From UBA6921 sp031363085 (GTDB lineage: Bacteria; Pseudomonadota; Gammaproteobacteria; SG8-11), in NCBI GenBank assembly GCA_031363085.1, contig JANLTU010000242.1, forward strand, positions 1 through 5,369: DNA of 5,369 bases, in the 5' to 3' direction. The notes below the pieces were generated by a model that worked only from the letters and a program-made list of their open reading frames with translations, was not told the origin of the DNA and made no database searches. The number at the start of each line of letters is the position of its first letter. Position 1 is the first letter of the stretch. A program made the position numbers and the translations under genes. Below are positions 1 to 5,369 of the stretch, one piece after another.

Positions 1-587
1 GCGTCGATGTTGGTGACGATGGCCAGCACCGGTTGCAAATACAAAAACGACGCATCGCTTTCGTCCGCTTCGGCCACTAGGTATTGACCGGCGCCCAGGC
101 GCGCATGTGCACCGGCGCTGTTCAAGCGCCCGCCGATGACAAAGGTCGGATCAAGTCCGCCTTCGGCCAGCAAACTTGCGACCAGACTGGTGGTGGTGGT
201 TTTGCCGTGCGTGCCCGCCACCGCAATGCCGTAACGGAAACGCATCAATTCGGCCAGCATTTCGGCGCGCGGCACCACCGGAATGCGCTGCGCGCGTGCG
301 CTCAGCACCTCAGGATTGTTTTCGTCCACAGCGCTCGACACCACCACCACGTTAGCACCGGTGACGTGCTCGGCGGCGTGGCCGATTTTCACCTGCGCAC
401 CCGCCTGCGCCAGACGCTGCGTCACCAGATTGGCTTTTAAGTCGGAACCTGACACCGCGTAGCCCAGATTGATCAACACCTCGGCGATGCCACCCATGCC
501 GGAGCCGCCGATGCCAACGAAGTGAATGCGCTTGATACGCCGCATGCTCGCACCGGAACGTAAAGCTTGATTCGCGGGGCTAGTCAT
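1..587 (-). CDS. murC: UDP-N-acetylmuramate--L-alanine ligase MurC, N-terminal part (3' end outside window)
   Basis: MurC is the cytoplasmic ATP-dependent ligase that adds L-alanine to UDP-MurNAc, the first step of stem peptide synthesis. Only 195 codons are visible; the frame is still open at base 1, and the family is usually about 460-490 residues, so more than half lies outside. Visible landmarks are the Rossmann-like UDP-binding loop GIGGSGMGGIAEVL at residues 25-38, the SGSD strand end at 46-49, the Mur ligase P-loop GTHGKTTTT at 125-133, the EADESDASFL motif at 173-182, and the start of the VTNI(D/E)ADH motif at the window edge. The start is the ATG at 587, whose ATGA overlaps the murG stop by four bases, implying translational coupling. 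Its N-terminal leader before RIHFVGIGG-type sequence has a length similar to that of E. coli MurC. A later ATG (residue 15) is possible but has no better context. Nothing looks damaged. The identification is very secure. Confidence 0.97.
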   Translation of the reverse strand, partial: MTSPANQALRSGASMRRIKRIHFVGIGGSGMGGIAEVLINLGYAVSGSDLKANLVTQRLAQAGAQVKIGHAAEHVTGANVVVVSSAVDENNPEVLSARAQRIPVVPRAEMLAELMRFRYGIAVAGTHGKTTTTSLVASLLAEGGLDPTFVIGGRLNSAGAHARLGAGQYLVAEADESDASFLYLQPVLAIVTNID

Positions 588-1729
588 GACATTCCCCGGC
601 GCAGTGCCGCACGCGCCACGTGTTGCACCACCCGTTCGGTGGCGTTGGGTTGTGCCAGCGCGCGTGCGGCGACCGCCATGCGCAACAGCCGCGCCCGCGC
701 CGGCACGCTGCCTTCTACAAACGATTGCAGCAGTTCGGCCAGATGTATGGCGGTCAGTTGCGGCTGCTGCACCAACAAGGCCGCACCCGCGCCGGTGAGG
801 TAGCCGGCATTGACCGTTTGGTGATCATCGACCGCGTGCGGGTACGGCACCAGAATCGCCGCCACGCCGGCCGCTGCCAGTTCCGACACGGTGAGCGCGC
901 CGGCGCGGCACAACACCAGGTCGGCCCAGGCGTAGGCTTCCGCCATGTCGGCGATAAACTCCACCACGTCGCCATGCGCCTGCGCGTATTTGTAAGAACG
1001 TTGCGTTTCTTCGATGTGGCGTTTACCAGCCTGATGCAACACCTTGGGACGATCCGCTTCCGGCAACAAGGCGAGCGCCGCCGGCACTACGGAATTGAGC
1101 GCTTGCGCGCCCAGGCTGCCGCCCAGCACCAGCAAGCGCAGCTTGCCGTCGCGCGCCGCAAAGCGTGTCTGCGGGGGTAGGAGCGCGACAATTTCGGCGC
1201 GCAACGGATTGCCGGCCGTGACGGCGCGCGCGCTCGCCGCGAACGCACCGGGAAATGCTTCCAGCACGCGCACCGCGATGCGCGACAACCAGCGATTGGT
1301 CATGCCGGGAAGCGCATTCTGCTCGTGGATCACCAGCGGTTTGCGCAACAACCACGCGCCGATGCCACCCGGCCCGGTGACGAAGCCACCCAGCCCCAAT
1401 ACCACGCTGGGACGATAGCGCGCCACGATGAGCAACGCCTGCATTACGGCCAACAACAATTTGAACGGCGCTAATGTCAAGGTAAGCACTCCTTTGCCAC
1501 GCAAACCGCCTATCGACAGGTAATGCAATTCGAAACCGGCCTTGGGTACCACGTCGGATTCCAGGCCGCGTCGCGTGCCCAACCACGCCACCTGGGCGCC
1601 GAGCGTGCGCAGATGCTGCGCCACCGCCAAGGCCGGGAACACGTGACCGCCGGTGCCGCCGGCCATGATCAGCACACGCAATTGGGCGTACATTTCCGGG
1701 GTCGCGGTGAAGTCGTGCGCGTCAGACAT
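584..1729 (-). CDS. murG: UDP-GlcNAc:lipid I N-acetylglucosaminyltransferase MurG
   Basis: MurG is the peripheral inner-membrane GT-B glycosyltransferase that moves GlcNAc from UDP-GlcNAc to lipid I, giving lipid II. The protein is 381 residues, against about 355 in E. coli. In order it shows the first glycine loop GGTGGHVFPALAVA (24-37, with the conserved His29), the second loop GLGGFVTGPGG (112-122), IHEQNALPGMTNR (134-146), the third loop VLGGSLGAQALN (201-212), HQAGKRH (232-238), and the donor-binding CRAGALTVSELAAAG (274-288, with Glu283) followed by PYPHAVDDHQTVNA (295-308). A hydrophobic, basic patch around 83-105 fits membrane association. I chose the ATG at 1729 because AAGGA lies seven bases upstream and the start overlaps the ftsW stop by eight bases. 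A longer GTG start at 1786 would lie well inside ftsW, and a shorter ATG at 1693 has only weak purine-rich sequence upstream. All catalytic motifs are intact. Confidence 0.97.
   Translation of the reverse strand: MSDAHDFTATPEMYAQLRVLIMAGGTGGHVFPALAVAQHLRTLGAQVAWLGTRRGLESDVVPKAGFELHYLSIGGLRGKGVLTLTLAPFKLLLAVMQALLIVARYRPSVVLGLGGFVTGPGGIGAWLLRKPLVIHEQNALPGMTNRWLSRIAVRVLEAFPGAFAASARAVTAGNPLRAEIVALLPPQTRFAARDGKLRLLVLGGSLGAQALNSVVPAALALLPEADRPKVLHQAGKRHIEETQRSYKYAQAHGDVVEFIADMAEAYAWADLVLCRAGALTVSELAAAGVAAILVPYPHAVDDHQTVNAGYLTGAGAALLVQQPQLTAIHLAELLQSFVEGSVPARARLLRMAVAARALAQPNATERVVQHVARAALRRGMS
592..597 (-). promoter_or_regulatory. Weak ribosome binding site of murC
   Basis: GGGGAA ends four bases before the murC ATG at 587, within the last codons of murG. 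The match is weaker and closer than those of ftsW and murG, so initiation may depend largely on ribosomes finishing murG at the ATGA overlap. That dependence is inferred. Confidence 0.45.
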
Positions 1730-2912
1730 TGGCTGGTCCTTGGCGCGCGGCGCGCGTTTCGTGGTCAACCCGCAACAGCAGCGCACATGCCAGCAGCGTA
1801 ACGACCTGACTGCTGCCGCCGTAACTCAATAATGGCAAGGTCAGACCCTTAGTTGGCAACACCCCCATGTTGACGCCGATGTTGACCAGCGCTTGCAGAC
1901 CTAACCACAGCGCGATGCCGTAGGCGACGTAGGCAGCGAAAGCATTGCCGCCGCGTTCGGCGCGCGCCGCGATCATCCAGACGCGCGCGATCACCAGCGC
2001 GAACAGGCCGATCACCAGCACGCTGCCGATCAAACCCAGCTCTTCGGCCAGCACCGCAAACACGAAGTCGGTGTGTGCTTCGGGCAGGTAATTCAATTTT
2101 TGTACGCTGCCGCCCAGGCCCACGCCAAACCAGCCGCCGCGTCCGAACGCGATCAAGGCTTGCGTCAATTGAAAACCGCTGTTGAACGGATCCGCCCACG
2201 GGTTCATGAACGAAGTCAGCCGCTCCAGCCGATACGGCGCGAGCAACGCCAAAGCAAACAGACCCGCAGCAATGACGCCGGCCAGCATCGCAAACGGCCA
2301 CAGCCGCATGCCGGCCAGGAACAGCAAGCCAAGCACCGTCGCGGCGAGCACCGCAGTGGAACCGAAGTCAGGTTCCAACATCAACAAACCCGCAACCAGC
2401 AGCAACAACAACAGCGGCTTGCCGAAGCCTTGCAACGAGGTGCGCACCGCATCGGCATGACGCGCAAGATAGGCCGCCATGAACATCACCATGCACAGCT
2501 TCATCAATTCGGACGGCTGAAAATTCAGGTTGCCAACGCCGATCCAGCGACGGCTGCCGTTGACGACATGACCGATGCCCGGAAGCAACACCGCAATCAG
2601 CAACACACCGGCGAGCAGTAATAACAGCGGGGCTAAGGTTTGCCAGCGCTGTAACGGAATACTCGCGGCAGCCAGACCCAGACCCAGGCCCAGCAGCGTG
2701 AAGATGACGTGGCGATACAGAAAATGCAGCGGTTCGCCGTATTGCCGATCTGCAAGCGTGATGGACGCCGACGCCACCAGTACGATGCCGATGGCCAGCA
2801 ACGTGAGCAGCGCACCGATCAGCAGATAGTCAGGCGAGGTTATCGCGCGCTTACGCACGTCGACATTTTTGAAGTCGGTATTGACGGACGCCACCGTGCT
2901 GGTGCGTATCAT
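1722..2912 (-). CDS. ftsW: Septal peptidoglycan glycosyltransferase FtsW (SEDS family)
   Basis: FtsW is the polytopic SEDS-family membrane protein that polymerises lipid II into glycan strands at the division septum, working with the transpeptidase FtsI/PBP3. This 396-residue protein has a short polar, basic N-terminus (1-28) and then about ten hydrophobic segments, the first near 29-51. SEDS landmarks are NGSRRWIGVG (118-127), FQPSELMKL (131-139), EPDFGS (180-185), NPWADP (237-242), the loop LPEAHTDFVFAVLAEELG (276-293) with Asp282 matching the essential SEDS aspartate, and LSYGGSS (362-368). The close relative RodA shares the fold, but the position between murD and murG in a dcw cluster and the GSRRWIG/FQPSE pattern favour FtsW. 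The start is the ATG at 2912: its ATGA overlaps the murD stop and a strong AGAAGGTGA site precedes it. An in-frame TTG at 2939 would add nine residues but lacks this support. The C-terminal cytoplasmic tail is short, about 16 residues. Confidence 0.96.
   Translation of the reverse strand: MIRTSTVASVNTDFKNVDVRKRAITSPDYLLIGALLTLLAIGIVLVASASITLADRQYGEPLHFLYRHVIFTLLGLGLGLAAASIPLQRWQTLAPLLLLLAGVLLIAVLLPGIGHVVNGSRRWIGVGNLNFQPSELMKLCMVMFMAAYLARHADAVRTSLQGFGKPLLLLLLVAGLLMLEPDFGSTAVLAATVLGLLFLAGMRLWPFAMLAGVIAAGLFALALLAPYRLERLTSFMNPWADPFNSGFQLTQALIAFGRGGWFGVGLGGSVQKLNYLPEAHTDFVFAVLAEELGLIGSVLVIGLFALVIARVWMIAARAERGGNAFAAYVAYGIALWLGLQALVNIGVNMGVLPTKGLTLPLLSYGGSSQVVTLLACALLLRVDHETRAARQGPANV
1737..1741 (-). 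promoter_or_regulatory. Ribosome binding site of murG
   Basis: AAGGA lies within the end of ftsW, seven bases before the ATG at 1729. It selects this start over the GTG at 1786 and the ATG at 1693. Confidence 0.75.
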
Positions 2913-4309
2913 GCGGTCACCTTCTGCACGGCAGCGCAAAACATTTCGCCGCGCTGCGCGTAATTTTTAAACATGTCGAAACTGGCGCAGGCCGGCGACA
3001 ACAACACGCAATCGCCCGGCTGGGCAAGCGCGCGCGCGCGCGCCACGGCGTCATCCATATCCACGGCGTTGACGCTCGGCACCACCCCGGCCAGCGCCGC
3101 TTCGATCAAGGCGGCGTCGCGGCCGATCAGCACCACCGCGCGCCCCTTGGCTTTCAAGGCATCACGCAAGGGTGCAAAATCCTGCCCCTTGCCTTCCCCG
3201 CCGGCGATCAGCACCACCGGTCCGGGCGCGCCGGAAATCGCCGCCAGCGTGGCGCCGACGTTGGTGCCTTTGGAGTCGTCATAAAATGTCACGCCCTGCA
3301 CTTCACCAACCTGTTGCATGCGATGCGGCAGACCGGTGAACTGGCTGAGCGCCTCCAACATCAGGTTCATCGGTAAGCCGGTGGCATCACCCAGCGCCAG
3401 CGCCGCCAGCGCGTTGGCCCAGTTGTGCCGGCCGGTGATGCGTAGCTCACGCACATCGATCAAATGGTGGTCGCCGCGTGCCAGCCAGGTGGAAATGCCT
3501 ACGTTGCGAATGCCGAAAAATTGCGCGTCGGCCGGTGTGCGCAAGCCAAAACGCAACACCCGGCGGCGCGATTCCAACATCGCGGTCACCAGCGGGTCGT
3601 CGGCGTTCACCACCATGACTTCGCTGCGCGCGAAAATGCGCTGCTTGGCGGCGGCATACTCTTCCAAGCTGGCGTGGCGGTCCATGTGATCGGCGCTGAT
3701 GTTGAGCACCACCGCTGCCCGCGCGCGCAACGAGGCGGTGGTTTCAAGTTGGAAGCTGGACAATTCCAGCACATACAAGGTGGGCGCCGAACCTTCGTGC
3801 TGCACGCTGGCCGGGTCGTCGCGGCGGCGCGACTCGGTGAGTAAATCCAGCGCCGGGATGCCGAGATTTCCGCCGACGCGCGCGTCGTAGCCGCAATGTT
3901 TCGCCATCGCCCCGAACAAGGTGGTCACAGTGCTCTTGCCGTTGGAGCCGGTGATCGCCACCACTGGCGCGTCGACATAACGCGCGAACAATTCGATATC
4001 GCCAAGCACCGGCACCCCACGCGCGCGCGCCTGCACGATGGCGGGCTCGTTGAGCGACACACCCGGCGACACGATCAGTTGGTCGGCGGCAGCGAAGGCA
4101 ACGGGATCGAAGCCGCCGAGAAATAATGCCAAGTCCGGTAACTTCTCGCGCAGACGCTCCAACGCCGGCGGTTGCATGCGGCTGTCGGTGCCGGCAATCG
4201 GCACGCCACGGCCCGCCAAAAAGCGCGCGACCGAATAGCCGGTGTCGCCCAGGCCGACGATCAGCGTGCGCAATGCTTGTGTACCGGATTGTATGGTTGA
4301 CAGTGCCAA
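2909..4309 (-). CDS. murD: UDP-N-acetylmuramoyl-L-alanine--D-glutamate ligase MurD
   Basis: MurD is the cytoplasmic ATP-dependent ligase that adds D-glutamate to UDP-MurNAc-L-Ala. The protein has 466 residues, against 438 in E. coli. Domain 1 (UDP binding) carries VGLGDTGYS (18-26) and GTDSR (40-44). The central ATPase domain has SPGV (81-84), the P-loop ITGSNGKSTVTT (119-130), GGNLG (146-150), ELSSFQLETT (182-191), LNISADHMDRH (202-212) and Lys222 in YAAAK, the position of the carbamylated lysine. The C-terminal domain has GRHNWANALAALAL (293-306), GLPHRM (326-331), DDSKGTNVGAT (344-354), GGEGKG (370-375) and LSPACASFDMFKNYAQRG (437-454). The start codon is TTG, supported by AGAGG six bases upstream and by an in-frame stop (that of mraY) just before it. 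A polar stretch of about 15 residues near 161-176 is absent from E. coli MurD. The stop overlaps ftsW. The identification is very secure. Confidence 0.97.
   Translation of the reverse strand: MALSTIQSGTQALRTLIVGLGDTGYSVARFLAGRGVPIAGTDSRMQPPALERLREKLPDLALFLGGFDPVAFAAADQLIVSPGVSLNEPAIVQARARGVPVLGDIELFARYVDAPVVAITGSNGKSTVTTLFGAMAKHCGYDARVGGNLGIPALDLLTESRRRDDPASVQHEGSAPTLYVLELSSFQLETTASLRARAAVVLNISADHMDRHASLEEYAAAKQRIFARSEVMVVNADDPLVTAMLESRRRVLRFGLRTPADAQFFGIRNVGISTWLARGDHHLIDVRELRITGRHNWANALAALALGDATGLPMNLMLEALSQFTGLPHRMQQVGEVQGVTFYDDSKGTNVGATLAAISGAPGPVVLIAGGEGKGQDFAPLRDALKAKGRAVVLIGRDAALIEAALAGVVPSVNAVDMDDAVARARALAQPGDCVLLSPACASFDMFKNYAQRGEMFCAAVQKVTA
2917..2925 (-). promoter_or_regulatory. 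Ribosome binding site of ftsW
   Basis: AGAAGGTGA sits within the last codons of murD, with the AAGG core seven bases before the ATG at 2912. It is the strongest Shine-Dalgarno match in the window and selects this ATG over the upstream TTG at 2939. Confidence 0.8.
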
Positions 4310-4315
4310 GTCTTG

Positions 4316-4320
4316 CCTCT
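4316..4320 (-). promoter_or_regulatory. Ribosome binding site of murD
   Basis: AGAGG lies six bases upstream of the TTG at 4309, inside the 12-base gap after the mraY stop. It decides the start: there is no ATG or GTG near the expected N-terminus, and the in-frame mraY stop blocks any longer form. The site supports a genuine TTG start. Confidence 0.75.
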
Positions 4321-4321
4321 T

Positions 4322-5369
4322 TCAACGAATCTTTAACGTCGCCAAACCCACCAGCACCAGAATCACGGTGATGATCCAGAAGCGCACGATCACGCGCGGC
4401 TCCGGCCAGCCTTTTAATTCATAGTGGTGGTGCAGCGGCGCCATTTTGAAGATGCGTTTGCCGGTCAACTTGAACGACGCGACTTGCAACACCACCGATA
4501 CCGTTTCCATGACGAACACGCCGCCCATAATGAACAGCACCAGTTCCTGGCGCACGATCACCGCCAGCACACCGAGCGCTGCGCCCAGGGCTAACGCACC
4601 GATATCGCCCATGAACACCATCGCCGGATAGGTGTTGAACCATAAAAAGCCGAGACCTGCGCCCACCAGTGCGCCGCAGAACACCACGGTTTCACCGGCG
4701 TGCGCAATATGCGGGATGACCAGATATTCGGCGAATTTGACGTTGCCGCTGACGTACGCGAACACGCCCAACGCACCGGCCACCAACACCGTGGGCATGA
4801 TCGCCAGACCATCAAGGCCGTCGGTCAGATTGACGGCGTTGCTCGATCCGACGATGACCAGATAGGTTGTGAACAGGTAGAACACGCCAAGTTCAATCGA
4901 AATGTTTTTGAAAAACGGCACGATCAATTGCGTCGCGGCCGGCTCCTGCGCCGACGCCAGCAGCGCGAATGCGGCGGCGAAACCGCACACCGATTGCCAG
5001 AAATATTTCCAGCGTGCGATCAAACCGCGCGGGTCTTTCTTGATCAGTTTCTTGTAGTCGTCGATCCAGCCGATCACGCCGAAGGCCAGCGTGGTCAACA
5101 ACACGATCCACACGTAACGATTGGTCAAGTCCGCCCATAACAAAGTCGCAACGCTCACGGCGACCAGGATCAGCGCACCGCCCATGGTCGGCGTGCCGGA
5201 CTTGGTTAAATGCGTCTGCGGGCCGTCGGTGCGCACCGTCTGGCCGATTTTATAAAATGTCAACTTGCGGATCATGGCCGGGCCGATCACCAAACTGATC
5301 GCGAGCGCCGTCAACACGCCCAGGATCGCGCGCAAGGTGAGGTACTGGAACACATTGAAGACGCTGAAG
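4322..5369 (-). CDS. mraY: Phospho-N-acetylmuramoyl-pentapeptide-transferase MraY (5' end outside window)
   Basis: MraY is the inner-membrane enzyme that transfers phospho-MurNAc-pentapeptide from UDP to undecaprenyl phosphate, making lipid I. Counting residues from the GTG at 5353, motifs are GPQTHLTKSGTPTMGG (44-59), GWIDDYKK (95-102, catalytic-site Asp98 and Asp99), GLIARWKYFWQS (110-121), NAVNLTDGLDGLA (172-184), FNTYPAMVFMGDIGALALG (239-257, Asp250) and MAPLHHHYELKGWPEPR (304-320). About ten membrane segments alternate with these cytoplasmic loops. The frame stays open from that GTG to the window edge and encodes FSVFN, matching the residues just before the same point in E. coli MraY (GFNVFSYLTFRA). 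The GTG is therefore internal, corresponding to E. coli Val18, and about 12 residues lie outside the window. The C-terminus GLATLKIR is complete. Downstream, murD follows after 12 bases in the same reading frame. Confidence 0.97.
   Translation of the reverse strand, partial: FSVFNVFQYLTLRAILGVLTALAISLVIGPAMIRKLTFYKIGQTVRTDGPQTHLTKSGTPTMGGALILVAVSVATLLWADLTNRYVWIVLLTTLAFGVIGWIDDYKKLIKKDPRGLIARWKYFWQSVCGFAAAFALLASAQEPAATQLIVPFFKNISIELGVFYLFTTYLVIVGSSNAVNLTDGLDGLAIMPTVLVAGALGVFAYVSGNVKFAEYLVIPHIAHAGETVVFCGALVGAGLGFLWFNTYPAMVFMGDIGALALGAALGVLAVIVRQELVLFIMGGVFVMETVSVVLQVASFKLTGKRIFKMAPLHHHYELKGWPEPRVIVRFWIITVILVLVGLATLKIR

Noticed and set aside
84..440. Plus-strand open frame opposite the murC fragment
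   Set aside because: The minus strand here encodes the MurC UDP-binding and P-loop regions without interruption; the plus-strand product has no recognisable motif.
620..1180. Long plus-strand open frames opposite murG, and similar ones opposite ftsW (2073-2621), murD (3464-3844) and mraY (4700-5140)
   Set aside because: They are antisense to genes with full family motifs. Their predicted proteins are low-complexity (Gln, His, Arg rich) with no recognisable domain, as expected of shadow frames in GC-rich DNA.
1023..1586. Second minus-strand frame of 187 codons within murG
   Set aside because: It overlaps murG out of frame, and its product is Arg/Ala-rich with no family motif.
1730..1786. Longer murG form from a GTG at 1786
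   Set aside because: It would overlap ftsW by 65 bases and add a 19-residue basic leader with no counterpart in E. coli MurG; the ATG at 1729 has a good ribosome binding site.
2913..2939. Longer ftsW form from a TTG at 2939
   Set aside because: It is a rarer start codon inside murD. The strong AGAAGGTGA site and ATGA overlap point to the ATG at 2912.
4310..4321. Possible promoter or terminator between mraY and murD
   Set aside because: The gap is only 12 bases and is occupied by the murD ribosome binding site; there is no hairpin with a T run.
3744..4325. Minus-strand 193-codon frame starting at the mraY stop and overlapping murD
   Set aside because: It lies in a different frame across the conserved N-terminal half of murD. 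Its translation is Arg-rich and resembles nothing; murD in the other frame has every family motif.

Overview
The window is an internal piece of a division and cell wall (dcw) cluster, read entirely from the minus strand. In transcription order, from high to low coordinates, it holds mraY (5' end beyond the window), murD, ftsW, murG and murC (3' end beyond the window). Coding sequence fills essentially the whole window. The only gap between genes is 12 bases between mraY and murD; the other three junctions overlap by 4, 8 and 4 bases. I see no RNA gene, mobile element, CRISPR array, attachment site, terminator or convincing promoter.

The organism is most likely a GC-rich gammaproteobacterium. 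The gene order mraY-murD-ftsW-murG-murC is the classical proteobacterial one. The visible part of MraY lines up with the 360-residue E. coli protein, as I remember it, without gaps. GC content is high by eye (around 60%), with many GC-ending codons. Genus cannot be settled from these conserved genes alone.

Functionally the block covers consecutive steps of peptidoglycan synthesis plus the division polymerase. MurC adds L-Ala and MurD adds D-Glu to the UDP-MurNAc precursor in the cytoplasm. MraY moves the finished phospho-MurNAc-pentapeptide onto undecaprenyl phosphate (lipid I), and MurG adds GlcNAc to make lipid II. FtsW is the SEDS glycan polymerase that uses lipid II at the septum. Catalytic motifs are intact in all five proteins, so all look functional.

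The useful corrections concern gene starts. murD starts at a TTG with a good ribosome binding site. mraY runs off the window, and its apparent GTG start at 5353 is internal. ftsW, murG and murC start at ATG codons overlapping the preceding stop, downstream of the longest possible start for ftsW and murG. I found no previously undescribed system here; this is an ordinary, highly conserved housekeeping region.
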